Shown: positions 42,168-51,458, numbered from the stretch's first letter. The stretch is 64,000 nucleotides of DNA from Pseudogracilibacillus sp037072025 (GCF_037072025.1 NZ_JAXHDD010000021.1:3930-67929); one strand, 5' to 3'. Numbers and translations: made by a program. Notes: generated from the letters alone by a model not told the origin.

Positions 42168-42266
42168 GCTGTATTGTTTAGTAAAAGCGCTGAACGTTTT
42201 CGTTATTCGCTGAATTTGGTCCAAAAGCGCTGAATGATGACTTGAGATCGCTGAAAGTTCAGCGTT
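42168..42266. repeat. CGCTGAA spaced-word array (20-bp period), copy 2
   Basis: CGCTGAA (first unit CGCTGTA) occurs at 42168, 42188, 42208, 42228 and 42249, with steps 20, 20, 20 and 21. The array ends with a reverse-oriented TTCAGCG at 42258, so the last unit can form a hairpin (CGCTGAAAGTTCAGCG). It lies between the divergent EcsA-like and glyoxalase-like genes and uses the same word as the array at 2268-2356. Confidence 0.75.
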
Positions 42267-42335
42267 TTAATAGTTCACTCGTATTTTTTAGCATTATTTT
42301 TGTATAATAAAGAAAAATTCGGAGGAATGATTTAA

Positions 42336-42965
42336 ATGCTTTCATTAGATCACATCGTTATTTCCGGAAAAAATCTTCTTGCGGCAAGTAAAAAACATGA
42401 AGACATTCTAACAATAAAGGGCGGTGAACATCAAAATTGGGGTACACATAATTATTTAGGTTATTTTGCAAACGGAAGTTATTTAGAATGGCTCGGAATT
42501 AATAATAAAACCGTTGCGCATCAATCAGATAATCCATTAATTCAACATTTAGTATATTTACTGGATGCGGGACGTGAGGAAGTCTTTCAATTTGCCTTAC
42601 AAGCTGATATCGATACATTTGTCGCGCACTTTGAGAAAGCGAAAATTAATTATGTCGGCCCTTTAGCAGGCAGAAGAACAAAGCCCGACGGAGAAACACT
42701 GACATGGCGAATGCTTTTTCCAACATATGATTTTACAAAAGAAACACTCCCCTTCTTAATTGAATGGAATCAATCTGAAGCGGAGCGTATAGATGCTAGT
42801 ATCGTAAATAATAAGAGGATTAAAGTTATTCACTTTGGAGGAACAACGATCGAACGGTTTGCGCAAATTTACCAGTTAAATCAAGGAGAAAATAATAAAT
42901 TAATTTTGGAAAACGTTGAAATTATTTTTAATAAGACTGAGAAATTTCATTTTGAAATTGAATAA
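42336..42965 (+). CDS. Glyoxalase-like (VOC) domain protein
   Basis: A 209-residue protein of the glyoxalase-like (PF13468-type) group. The first beta-alpha-beta module starts LDHIVISGKNLLAASKKHED, with GTHNYLGYFANGSYLEWLGI carrying probable metal ligands; the second contains GPLAGRRTKPDGETLTWRML and LPFLIEW. Such proteins bind a divalent metal, but substrates are mostly unknown. GGAGG precedes the ATG. It is monocistronic, followed by a terminator. Confidence 0.75.
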   Translation: MLSLDHIVISGKNLLAASKKHEDILTIKGGEHQNWGTHNYLGYFANGSYLEWLGINNKTVAHQSDNPLIQHLVYLLDAGREEVFQFALQADIDTFVAHFEKAKINYVGPLAGRRTKPDGETLTWRMLFPTYDFTKETLPFLIEWNQSEAERIDASIVNNKRIKVIHFGGTTIERFAQIYQLNQGENNKLILENVEIIFNKTEKFHFEIE

Positions 42966-42991
42966 AGGGAGACAGTTTGTCCCCCTTTTTT
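42965..42991 (+). terminator. Terminator after the glyoxalase-like gene
   Basis: AAAGGGAGACA / TGTCCCCCTTT stem with one mismatch and a four-base loop, continuing into T6. It begins at the stop codon and could also serve the convergent DUF368 gene. Confidence 0.85.
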
Positions 42992-43010
42992 CATTGTCTA
43001 GCACAATTTA

Positions 43011-43817
43011 TTAATACTCCACTTTCCCCAAAACATATGCGGCGAAAAGTCCGATTGTAAATACAAGTATAGAAATAACAAGTTGTGACAAATTATGTGC
43101 CCAGCCCGGAAATATAACAAATATTGATCCAATTACAAGACCGATTATTAACGCAAAAGTAGCTGTACGGTAATGCATTAAAAAATAATGGATAATTTTA
43201 CTCATTGTTAGGATTCCAAGAGCGATACCAATTCCTACAACGATAATGACTTTTAAATCAAATGTACTTACTCCGTGCATAATCGTTTTATAGACACCGA
43301 TCACAACCAGCACAAACGAACCACTTATCCCTGGCAAAATCATTGCTGCACTCGCAACAAATCCAGAGAAAAACAACAAAATATATGTTGACAATGTTTT
43401 ATGCTCAATTATTGCTCCTTCATTTGGACTAAGTGGCAACAAAATAATCAATATTATACCAATTGCAAGTAGCAAAATATGTTGCCATTTAAACGTTGTT
43501 CTAGCCTCTGATTCTCTAAATAAATAAGGCAAAATCCCAATTATTAACCCTAGGAAAAAATAATAGGTGGGTTGTTCATAGTATTTTAACAACCAATTCA
43601 TCACACGACTAAATGTAAATATCGCTGTAGCCATTCCTACACCGAGCGGGATTAAAAATGCTAAATGTTTTTTCCATTCTCTTGAAAAGATCCCATTGAT
43701 CGCAGCGATTAGTCTGTCATAAAACCCAAGAAGAACGGCGATCGTGCCACCACTTATACCAGGGATCAAATCAACTGTTCCCATTACCATTCCTCGGTAT
43801 ATATTTTTCCATTCCAT
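43011..43817 (-). CDS. DUF368 family membrane protein
   Basis: A 268-residue integral membrane protein with about eight hydrophobic segments. The two family signatures are GTVDLIPGISGGTIAVLLGF near the N-terminus and SAAMILPGISGSFVLVVIGV in the second half, an inverted-repeat PGISG architecture. The related archaeal/bacterial DUF368 and DedA-like proteins have been proposed as undecaprenyl phosphate or polyprenyl lipid translocases (PopT). This role is established for some members and inferred here. It stands alone, facing away from katA. Confidence 0.85.
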   Translation of the reverse strand: MEWKNIYRGMVMGTVDLIPGISGGTIAVLLGFYDRLIAAINGIFSREWKKHLAFLIPLGVGMATAIFTFSRVMNWLLKYYEQPTYYFFLGLIIGILPYLFRESEARTTFKWQHILLLAIGIILIILLPLSPNEGAIIEHKTLSTYILLFFSGFVASAAMILPGISGSFVLVVIGVYKTIMHGVSTFDLKVIIVVGIGIALGILTMSKIIHYFLMHYRTATFALIIGLVIGSIFVIFPGWAHNLSQLVISILVFTIGLFAAYVLGKVEY

Positions 43818-44105
43818 GTAATTTCCCCACTTCTTTAATATAAACAGTTTTATAGCATACCGATATCATACCAAAAAAAATTTTCTTTTTAATATAATAT
43901 GTGACAAACCGCAGACTTTAAAATTTTATAATTATCATTTGTTTTTTCTAATTAATAATCACTTTCACAAAAAGTTAAAATATTATATATTATTTAGAAT
44001 ATTTGATATAATATAGTTATAGATTGTTATGAAGGCGTGTACAAGCCTATTACATCTGTAGACTCTAGTAATTTATGAATGTACCTTGAAATTAAACACA
44101 AATGG
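43818..44105. other. AT-rich gene-free stretch upstream of the katA promoter
   Basis: Extremely AT-rich, with TATAAT at 44013-44018 after TTAGAA; it could contain an upstream katA promoter or the DUF368 promoter on the other strand. No frame or repeat was recognised. Confidence 0.4.
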
Positions 44106-44134
44106 TTGTTTATTTATAACGAGTATGATATTAT
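44106..44134 (+). promoter_or_regulatory. katA promoter
   Basis: TTGTTT (44106-44111), a 17-base spacer and TATTAT (44129-44134). The -10 element overlaps the PerR box, the expected arrangement for steric repression. The transcript would have a 5' leader of about 120 bases. Confidence 0.6.
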
Positions 44135-44145
44135 AATTATTATAA
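44131..44145. promoter_or_regulatory. PerR box upstream of katA
   Basis: TTATAATTATTATAA matches the B. subtilis PerR consensus (TTATAATNATTATAA) at every defined position. PerR represses katA until peroxide oxidises its metal site. Confidence 0.88.
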
Positions 44146-44261
44146 AGTAAGGTGTACGTACTTGTTAAATCGCTATTACTTAGCTTGTTTCAAAAATTAT
44201 GTAGATAAGAATAAATAATATCGTTCTTATTTACGAAATATATTTGGAGGTGCTTTTGTTT

Positions 44262-45761
44262 ATGAGTAACAATAAACAAAATAATGACAATAAGAGAAGA
44301 TTAACTACGGCAACAGGAATGCCTGTTGCGGACAACCAAAATTCAAAGACTGCAGGTCCTCGAGGTCCGGTATTATTAGAAGACTTTTGGTTAATTGAAA
44401 AGCTAGCAAATTTTAATCGTGAAGTAATTCCAGAGCGTAGAATGCACGCAAAAGGATCGGGTGCATTCGGGACATTCACTGTAACTAACGACATTACTAA
44501 ATACACTAAAGCAAACATTTTCTCAGAAGTTGGCAAGAAAACAGACATGTTCGCACGTTTTTCAACGGTAGCAGGTGAACGTGGAGCTGCAGATGCAGAA
44601 CGAGATATTCGTGGATTTGCATTAAAGTTTTATACTGAAGAAGGTAACTGGGATTTAGTTGGAAATAATACACCTGTATTTTTCTTTAGAGATGGCTTAC
44701 AATTTCCTGATTTAAACCACGCAGTAAAACGTGACCCTCGTACAAATATGCGATCACCGAATAATAACTGGGATTTTTGGTCTTTACTACCTGAAGCGTT
44801 ACATCAAGTAACAATTATTATGAGTGACCGTGGTATTCCAAAATCATACCGCCATATGCATGGATTTGGCAGTCACACATATAGTATGATCAATGCAGAT
44901 AATGAGCGAGTTTGGGTTAAATTCCATATGCGTACACAGCAAGGTATTGAAAATATGACAGATGCGGAAGCAGCAGAAGCTGTCGGGCATGATCGTGAAA
45001 CACATCAAAGAGATTTATATGAAAATATTGAAGAAGGTAATTTCCCGAAATGGAAAATGTATATTCAAGTGATGACAGAAGAAGAAGCTGAAAATATGCC
45101 TTATAATCCATTTGATTTAACGAAAGTTTGGTATAAAAAAGACTTCCCTCTCATCGAAGTTGGAGAGTTTGAATTAAATAGAAACCCAGATAACTATTTT
45201 GCTGATGTAGAACAAGCTGCATTTTCTCCTGCTAGTATTGTGCCAGGCATTGGTTTTTCACCTGACAAGATGCTACAAGCTAGATTGTTCTCTTATGCGG
45301 ATGCACAACGATACCGTCTTGGAGTGAACCATCACCAGATTCCAGTCAACGCACCAAAATGTCCATTCCATAGTTATCACCGTGATGGACAAATGCGTAC
45401 AGATGGAAACCAAGGTAGTACATTACATTATGAGCCAAACAGCTATGGTGAATGGCAAGAACAACCTGAAGTAATGGAGCCACCTCTTAAAATTAATGGT
45501 GATGCAACGCATTGGGACTTTAGAGAAGATGATGATAATTACTACGAACAACCAGGAAAACTGTTCAACTTAATGTCTGATGAACAAAAAGAAGCTTTAT
45601 TTAATAATACAGCTAGAAATTTCGAAGGTGCAGAAGAATTTATTAAAATTCGCTATATTGTCAGTTGCTATAAAGCAGATCCTGCATATGGTGAAGGTGT
45701 TGCAAAAGCAGCAGGAATTGATATGAGTAAAGTAGAAGCGGCAGTTAGTGAAAGTAAATAA
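44262..45761 (+). CDS. katA: Vegetative catalase KatA
   Basis: A 499-residue small-subunit haem catalase. The active-site block FNREVIPERRMHAKGSGAFG contains the distal histidine (His62). NNTPVFFFRDGLQFPDLNHA carries the distal Asn-side region, and the haem-ligand tyrosine is in RLFSYADAQRYRLG. It dismutates hydrogen peroxide in the cytoplasm. The ATG at 44262 follows GGAGGTG. The perfect PerR box upstream indicates peroxide-inducible control, and its neighbour sigB suggests an additional general-stress role. A strong terminator follows. Confidence 0.95.
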   Translation: MSNNKQNNDNKRRLTTATGMPVADNQNSKTAGPRGPVLLEDFWLIEKLANFNREVIPERRMHAKGSGAFGTFTVTNDITKYTKANIFSEVGKKTDMFARFSTVAGERGAADAERDIRGFALKFYTEEGNWDLVGNNTPVFFFRDGLQFPDLNHAVKRDPRTNMRSPNNNWDFWSLLPEALHQVTIIMSDRGIPKSYRHMHGFGSHTYSMINADNERVWVKFHMRTQQGIENMTDAEAAEAVGHDRETHQRDLYENIEEGNFPKWKMYIQVMTEEEAENMPYNPFDLTKVWYKKDFPLIEVGEFELNRNPDNYFADVEQAAFSPASIVPGIGFSPDKMLQARLFSYADAQRYRLGVNHHQIPVNAPKCPFHSYHRDGQMRTDGNQGSTLHYEPNSYGEWQEQPEVMEPPLKINGDATHWDFREDDDNYYEQPGKLFNLMSDEQKEALFNNTARNFEGAEEFIKIRYIVSCYKADPAYGEGVAKAAGIDMSKVEAAVSESK

Positions 45762-45765
45762 GGGA

Positions 45766-45800
45766 AAACACTGTTAGCAAAAATGCTAGCAGTGTTTTTT
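45766..45800 (+). terminator. Terminator after katA
   Basis: AAACACTGTTAGC / GCTAGCAGTGTTT stem with a short A-rich loop and a T6 run. Confidence 0.92.
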
Positions 45801-46011
45801 AATGCTTTTTAAGCTTGGAAAATTTCAGCTAGATCAACTTGAAATCCACGCAGAAATTTTGAATTAATTATCCCTTTGTCCGTTTTCACATTATGCTGTT
45901 CAACATTTTATCAATGCAACAATCTAATTAGATTTGTAAATAATAAGAGGTCACTATTATACAATGGAACGAGCTTCATGTTGATTTTTTGAAAATATTC
46001 AGGAGATTTTA

Positions 46012-48162
46012 TTATTTAACCATTGTTAGTGCGATTCTTCCACGTTTTACATCAACATCGTCTACCCAAACAGTAACGACATCTCCAACAGATACTACAT
46101 CCATTGGATGCTTCACAAATTTAGGCGATAATTTAGAAATATGGACAAGCCCATCTTGCCCAACTCCAATATCTACGAATGCACCAAAGTCCACAACATT
46201 CCTGACTGTTCCTTCCATCTCCATTCCTTGCTCTAAATCTTCTAATGATAACACTTTTTGTTTTAAAATTGGTTGTGGAAAATCATCTCGTAAATCTCGC
46301 CCTGGACGTCTAAGCGCATCAATAATATCTGTTAATGTGGGTTTACCAACAGCTAATTTTTCGGCCATCTCACTCACATTAATATTCGTTAATGCTTCTC
46401 GTAATTGTTCTGTTCCAACATCCGTTATAGCAAAGCCAATTTCTTTTAAAAGTTTTTCAGTTACTTGATAACTTTCTGGGTGAATCGGCGTTCGATCAAG
46501 TGGGTGTTTTCCATCGATAATTCGTAAGAATCCAATACTTTGTTCATACGTTTTCGGTCCGAGTCGAGAAACTTTTTTCAGTTCAGATCGATTCGAGAAT
46601 TTACCAAGTTCTTCGCGTTCTTTTATGATGTTTTTTGCAGTTGTCTTACTTAAACCTGCTACATGTTCTAATAACGAACTAGATGCCGTGTTAACGTTAA
46701 CTCCTACCTGGTTTACCGCAGTTTCGACAACAAAATGTAATGATGTCGTTAATTCCTTTTGACTCACATCATGCTGATATTGACCGACTCCGATTGATTT
46801 CGGATCAATTTTTACGAGCTCTGCAAGCGGATCTTGTACTCGTCTAGCGATTGAAACAGCACTTCTTTCCTCGACCTCTAAATCTGGAAACTCTTCTCGA
46901 GCTAGTTCCGAAGCAGAATAAACACTTGCACCAGCTTCATTTACAATTATATAAGGAATGTCAAGTTTATTTTTTTGAATAACGTCTGCGATAAATTGCT
47001 CTGTCTCTCGTGAAGCTGTCCCATTTCCGATTGCAATGAGTTCAACCTCATATTTTTTCAATAACTGAAGAACAACTTTTTCAGCACCTGCTACATCATT
47101 TCTTGGTGCCGTCGGATAAATGACACTAATTTCAAACATTTTTCCAGTTTCATCAATAACAGCTAATTTGCAACCTGTTCGAAACGCTGGGTCTACTCCT
47201 AAAATGGTTCTCCCTTTTAACGGTGGCTGAAGCAGTAAGTTTCGTAAGTTCTCCGAAAAGACACTAATCGCCTGCTCTTCTGCTGCTTCTGTTAATCTAT
47301 TTCTTAATTCCCTTTCAACTGAGGGTTCAATAAGTCGTTTATAACTATCGTCAATTGCTTCTATTAAAATATTCATACATTCAGCAGACTTATTATCCTT
47401 AATGACTTGCTGTTTTAAATATGTAATAATTTTTTCTTGAGGAGGTTCAATTCTAACACGAATAATGTCCTCTTTCTCTCCCCTGTTAATGGCCAAAATA
47501 CGGTGTGAAACAATAGAACGAACTGCTTCAGAATAGTCGTAGTACATTTTGTATATTTCTTTTTCATCCAATTCTGCTTCTTTTACTTCTGTTAAAAGTA
47601 CTCCTTGTTTCCATGTCGTTTCACGTATAAAATCTCTGTATGCTGGATCATCAGAAATCCATTCTGCAATTATATCGTTAACTCCAGCGACCACCTCTTC
47701 GATCGTATTTAGTTCATGTTCTTCTGAAAAATACTTTGCAGCTTCTTCTTCAAGATTTTCAACTGCTTGATGCCACACAAGTTGCGCAAGGGGTTCGAGT
47801 CCTTTTTCTTTAGCAATAGTTGCTCTAGTTCGTCGTTTTTGTCGATAAGGTCGATATAGATCTTCAACTCGTTGTAATTTTGTTGCCCTTTCAATTTCTT
47901 TTTGTAAGTCCTCTGTTAGTTTTCCTTGTTCATCTATTAAACGAATAACTTCTTCTTTTCTCTCTGAAAGTTGAACTGCATATTCCCAATTATCTTGAAT
48001 TGTTTTAATAGCAACTTCATCTAAACCACCGGTAGCTTCTTTACGGTAGCGTGCGATAAACGGTACAGTATTTCCTTCGTCTAGTAAAGATATTACTTGT
48101 TTTATTATCGATTCTTTCATTTTAATTTCTTTTGCGACTAATGAGATTAAGTCTTCTGCCAT
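46012..48162 (-). CDS. tex: Tex family RNA-binding transcription accessory protein
   Basis: A 716-residue protein of the Tex/YdcI family. Recognisable parts are an N-terminal helical region (KQVISLLDEGNTVPFIARYR), a YqgF/RNase H-like domain (LGVDPAFRTGCKLAVID), helix-hairpin-helix repeats (VNVNTASSSLLEHVAGLSKT) and a C-terminal S1 RNA-binding domain (VRNVVDFGAFVDIGVGQDGL). Tex binds nucleic acids and affects transcription termination or stress survival; its exact function is debated. The start at 48162 follows AAGGAGAG; longer readings lack a site. The sigB-tex order resembles B. subtilis, but rsbX and the intervening genes are missing. Confidence 0.93.
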   Translation of the reverse strand: MAEDLISLVAKEIKMKESIIKQVISLLDEGNTVPFIARYRKEATGGLDEVAIKTIQDNWEYAVQLSERKEEVIRLIDEQGKLTEDLQKEIERATKLQRVEDLYRPYRQKRRTRATIAKEKGLEPLAQLVWHQAVENLEEEAAKYFSEEHELNTIEEVVAGVNDIIAEWISDDPAYRDFIRETTWKQGVLLTEVKEAELDEKEIYKMYYDYSEAVRSIVSHRILAINRGEKEDIIRVRIEPPQEKIITYLKQQVIKDNKSAECMNILIEAIDDSYKRLIEPSVERELRNRLTEAAEEQAISVFSENLRNLLLQPPLKGRTILGVDPAFRTGCKLAVIDETGKMFEISVIYPTAPRNDVAGAEKVVLQLLKKYEVELIAIGNGTASRETEQFIADVIQKNKLDIPYIIVNEAGASVYSASELAREEFPDLEVEERSAVSIARRVQDPLAELVKIDPKSIGVGQYQHDVSQKELTTSLHFVVETAVNQVGVNVNTASSSLLEHVAGLSKTTAKNIIKEREELGKFSNRSELKKVSRLGPKTYEQSIGFLRIIDGKHPLDRTPIHPESYQVTEKLLKEIGFAITDVGTEQLREALTNINVSEMAEKLAVGKPTLTDIIDALRRPGRDLRDDFPQPILKQKVLSLEDLEQGMEMEGTVRNVVDFGAFVDIGVGQDGLVHISKLSPKFVKHPMDVVSVGDVVTVWVDDVDVKRGRIALTMVK

Positions 48163-48324
48163 GTCTATCTCTCCTTCCACATCATCCATTTTACCAAAGA
48201 TAATCGAGATAATACATGTTAATTTACTTACGAATTGTTTCAGGAGATATTTCACCACTGGAATTTGAATTATCCACACAGAATCCAAACTAACGATGGA
48301 TTTTTCGGCTTTTTACATGTAGCA

Positions 48325-48360
48325 CAAAAAACTCCAGCCTTTGTAAATGCTAAAGTTTTT
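48325..48360 (-). terminator. Terminator of the rsbU-rsbV-rsbW-sigB operon
   Basis: Read on the minus strand, AAAAACTTTAGC pairs with GCTGGAGTTTTTT around the loop ATTTACAAAG. It lies about 100 bases after the sigB stop and before tex. Confidence 0.75.
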
Positions 48361-48457
48361 GTAATATTGTCGTAATATTCTGTAATCTATAGATATATTT
48401 ATGTTACAATGTTACTAGGGAAAGACTGGATACGTCTCATCTACTAACCCTCATATA

Positions 48458-49258
48458 TTAATCAGCAATAAAATAATTATCCGACTCTGTTTCCAGTACT
48501 TCTCTAAGTTTTCTTAACGAACGTCGTTGTAGTCGAGACACATGCATTTGGGATATCCCTAGTAATTCTCCTACTTCTTGTTGACTCAGATTGTCGAAAA
48601 AGATGTATTTTAGAATTTGCTGTTCACGTTTCGGTAGAACATGGAAAACACTCTCGAGCATCATATGTATATCTGCTTTTTCATAATTTTTTTCTTCTTC
48701 GCCAACTAAATCCAATATTGAGACAGAACCTCCCTCTGCATTCACATCATGATTGTAATCCACCGACAATGCATTATAACTTTTTGTCATTTCCATTGTC
48801 TCCAAAACATCTTCCTCTGAAACTTTTAAATAATCAGCAATTTCTTGAACTGTCGGAGATTTTTGTAATTGATATGTTAAATCATCAACTGCTCGATTTA
48901 TTTTTGGCCCTAGTTCTTTAATGCGTCGTGGTACGTGCACGCTCCAAGTTCGATCTCGGATAAACCGTTTAATTTCTCCTATGATTGTCGGAATGGCAAA
49001 GGCCTCAAAAGACTTTCCAACTTCCTTATCAAATCTTTCTACCGAAATTAATAAACCGATTATACCAACTTGAAACAGATCTTCATGATTACCTCTATTA
49101 TGTGAATATTTTCGTGCTAATGAATGAACAAGTCGTTCATAATGCAACACGATTTTTTCTTTTACTTCGTTGTCATTAGGAGATCTTTGTAAATGTTCAA
49201 TCCAACTGTACACATCGCTTTCTTCTTCATTGTTATTGTTTTGCTTGGACTTGGTCAT
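48458..49258 (-). CDS. sigB: RNA polymerase sigma factor SigB
   Basis: A 266-residue sigma-70 group 3 factor with region 2 (HYERLVHSLARKYSHNRGNH, EDLFQVGIIGLLISVERFDK, AFAIPTIIGEIKRFIRDR), region 3 and a region 4 helix-turn-helix (LSQQEVGELLGISQMHVSRL). It directs the general stress regulon when released from RsbW. Its start overlaps rsbW by 26 bases, coupling anti-sigma and sigma synthesis. No rsbX gene follows, unlike the B. subtilis operon. Confidence 0.95.
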   Translation of the reverse strand: MTKSKQNNNNEEESDVYSWIEHLQRSPNDNEVKEKIVLHYERLVHSLARKYSHNRGNHEDLFQVGIIGLLISVERFDKEVGKSFEAFAIPTIIGEIKRFIRDRTWSVHVPRRIKELGPKINRAVDDLTYQLQKSPTVQEIADYLKVSEEDVLETMEMTKSYNALSVDYNHDVNAEGGSVSILDLVGEEEKNYEKADIHMMLESVFHVLPKREQQILKYIFFDNLSQQEVGELLGISQMHVSRLQRRSLRKLREVLETESDNYFIAD

Positions 49259-49715
49259 TTACATCCACCTCGGTTTCATCGAGATACTTTGTCATTAATA
49301 CTATGACTCCATATTCATTGTTGATTTCGACTTTATCCATCAAAGCATTAATTAAAAATAAACCAAACCCTCCTTCACGCATTTGTGAGACAGACTTTAA
49401 ATCTTCACTATAAGTAACAGGACCGATTCGATTTTTTATTTCTTCAAAATTGAAACTTTCTCCTTGATCAGATACCATCACTTCTAACCGGTTTTCATAG
49501 ACACCAAAACCAAGTGTTAATTCGCCTTTTTCTTTATTCTCATATGCGTGGGCAACAACATTTGTTGCTGCTTCAGAGAGTGCGACTTTTAAGTCTTCGA
49601 TCGCTTCATAGGAAAATCCCATTCTACTGGCAATTCCGGAAACGCCTAGCCGAAGTACTCCCACATATTCCGCTTTTGCAGGTACTTTCATTTCAATAAA
49701 ATCAAAGTCTTCCAT
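49233..49715 (-). CDS. rsbW: Anti-sigma-B factor and serine kinase RsbW
   Basis: A 160-residue GHKL-fold kinase/anti-sigma factor. The N-box region KVALSEAATNVVAHAYENKE, MVSDQGESFNFEEIK (G1 box) and REGGFGLFLINALMD (G2 box) are present. It binds SigB in unstressed cells and phosphorylates RsbV on serine. A strong GGGGGGAG site precedes the ATG, five bases after rsbV ends. Confidence 0.95.
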   Translation of the reverse strand: MEDFDFIEMKVPAKAEYVGVLRLGVSGIASRMGFSYEAIEDLKVALSEAATNVVAHAYENKEKGELTLGFGVYENRLEVMVSDQGESFNFEEIKNRIGPVTYSEDLKSVSQMREGGFGLFLINALMDKVEINNEYGVIVLMTKYLDETEVDVNDQVQAKQ

Positions 49716-49720
49716 CTCAG

Positions 49721-50047
49721 TTACTCCCCCCTGTCTTTTTCGTCTACAGCCATGATTTCATGCAGACCAGTTACTTTAAATAAACGGAGTACACGATCAC
49801 GAACATGAATCAATTTTAATTCACCATCGTTCTCTTTCGTCGACTTATAAGCACTAATAAATACACCTAGACCAGTGCTATCTAAGTAATTAATATGTTC
49901 AAGATCTATTTTAACTTTATTTCCTTTTTGCTCTGTTAAGGGAAGGATTTCTTTTTTTAATTTTGGGGCTGTGTAAACATCAATTTCTCCATGTAGTTTA
50001 ACAACACAATAATCCTTTTCTTCCACCACATCGATCGTTAAATTCAA
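49721..50047 (-). CDS. rsbV: Anti-anti-sigma factor RsbV
   Basis: A 108-residue STAS-domain protein. The regulatory phosphoserine lies in INYLDSTGLGVFIS (near residue 55); the N-terminus is NLTIDVVEEKDYCVVKLHGE. Unphosphorylated RsbV captures RsbW and frees SigB; RsbU reactivates it. The start is taken as TTG at 50047, with GAGGTG at normal spacing; a GTG nine bases upstream overlaps that site. No convincing sigma-B autoregulatory promoter (GTTT..GGGTAT) was seen just upstream. Confidence 0.93.
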   Translation of the reverse strand: MNLTIDVVEEKDYCVVKLHGEIDVYTAPKLKKEILPLTEQKGNKVKIDLEHINYLDSTGLGVFISAYKSTKENDGELKLIHVRDRVLRLFKVTGLHEIMAVDEKDRGE

Positions 50048-50124
50048 TATGATCACCTCTTCTGTCTATCGGTTACAGCTGTTTTTTCGTCTCTCAAACT
50101 TTGTATTCCCATACTTTTGAACTA

Positions 50125-51135
50125 TTAAACTACTTTTTTAATAATAATTAAAGTAAAATCATCTTTTAATTTAAAATCGTCTAACTGATTAAAATGCATA
50201 TAAACATGTTCAACATGTTTTTGAGCTGGCAAATGAGCATACTTCTCAATAACTTCAATCACTTCTTCTCGTTTTATAAAACGTTTTCCTCTTCTGCACT
50301 CAGTGACTCCATCAGTTAGAAGAACAATCATATCATCCTTTTCGATTTTAATTTCATACTGAGGATAATTTGTATTTTTCAGTACTCCAAGGACAAGTCC
50401 TTTCGTATCAAATTCTACAAAAGATTTTTCTTTTGCACGATATAAAAAGCCTGGTTCATGTCCTGCAGATGCAAAACGAAAAATACTAGTCTTCGGAAAA
50501 AATTGCCCATAAAACATTGTAATAAACATGTTTGAAGCAACGTTTCGTTCCACAACTCGATTCAAATTACGTAAAATACCACTCGGACTCATTGCTTCTT
50601 CATAAAAACTATCCATTGCATACTTGATCATTGACATGGATAAAGCAGCGGGTACCCCTTTCCCAATTACATCCGCAATAGCAACGCCTAATGCCCCATT
50701 TTCTGCCTTAGTAAAATGATAATAATCCCCATTCATTTGATGAAAAGGAACGCTTATTGCTCCAATATCAAGCGTTTCAATGCTCGGAATATCAGTAGCT
50801 AGAAGTGTTTTTTGCATATTTGCAGCCACTTGGATTTCCGAGCGTAATTCAATTTGTTCTAGTTTTAATTTTTCAAATTCCTCATTGGCAACACGATAAG
50901 CAATTAAAGCTTCTAATAAAAAATCTAAAGATCGTCTATAATCGTTAAAGCCATCACCATATAATGTATCAATTGCATCAATATGTATTCTGACAATTTC
51001 CTCTGGATAAATATTTCTACTTACAAATGATATACTCATTTGTTTCGCTTCTTCTAAATAACATTTATTATTACTTTCTAAATATTGCTGTAATAATTTT
51101 TTATATGTCTGTCTATCTGCTTTTATTTTATGCAT
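50125..51135 (-). CDS. rsbU: PP2C-type phosphatase RsbU
   Basis: A 336-residue serine phosphatase. The N-terminal 85 or so residues are the helical RsbU domain that in B. subtilis binds the activator RsbT (YLESNNKCYLEEAKQMSISF). A short coiled-coil linker follows, then the SpoIIE/PP2C domain with metal aspartates in MNGDYYHF, AIADVIGKGVPAALSMSM and VLLTDGVTEC, and DDFTLIII at the end. It dephosphorylates RsbV under environmental stress. No rsbR, rsbS or rsbT genes lie upstream, so its activator must be encoded elsewhere or differ. Confidence 0.94.
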   Translation of the reverse strand: MHKIKADRQTYKKLLQQYLESNNKCYLEEAKQMSISFVSRNIYPEEIVRIHIDAIDTLYGDGFNDYRRSLDFLLEALIAYRVANEEFEKLKLEQIELRSEIQVAANMQKTLLATDIPSIETLDIGAISVPFHQMNGDYYHFTKAENGALGVAIADVIGKGVPAALSMSMIKYAMDSFYEEAMSPSGILRNLNRVVERNVASNMFITMFYGQFFPKTSIFRFASAGHEPGFLYRAKEKSFVEFDTKGLVLGVLKNTNYPQYEIKIEKDDMIVLLTDGVTECRRGKRFIKREEVIEVIEKYAHLPAQKHVEHVYMHFNQLDDFKLKDDFTLIIIKKVV

Positions 51136-51453
51136 ATGCTTAAGTCTCCCTATCTATGTTTTTTACTGACCGTACATATGATTTGGTTCCCCTGTAAATA
51201 TGTAATTGTTTATGTATTATATCGAAATTTTACTAATTTAAAGATTGTACTGGTGATTTTCTATAACATTTTAATTACTTATTCGTAATAAACTCCTTAA
51301 GGCAAGTCACTATCCAAATAATTGCTATTATTTAGAAATTTCGGCTTGATACGTTATGGCGTCCCAAGCTGTATGTATTAGTTGGATATTTCTAGTTGCT
51401 ATCATAGTTGCTAAATTTATCCATAAAAAAACGAGCAATATTATTACCCGTTT
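51136..51453. other. Gene-free stretch upstream of rsbU
   Basis: About 320 bases containing the presumptive rsbU promoter but no recognisable RsbT/RsbS coding remnant in any frame. A 49-codon frame from ATG 51358 on the plus strand lacks a ribosome binding site and family similarity. Confidence 0.45.
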
Positions 51454-51458
51454 TTACT
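51424..51458 (-). terminator. Terminator at the DUF4870 gene end
   Basis: Read on the minus strand, AAAAACG and CGTTTTTTT flank an A/T-rich loop. The left arm overlaps the last codons. Confidence 0.6.

Noticed and set aside
50048..50124. Sigma-B-dependent promoter directly upstream of rsbV
   Set aside because: A GTTTGA is present but no GGGTAT-like -10 follows at the right distance.
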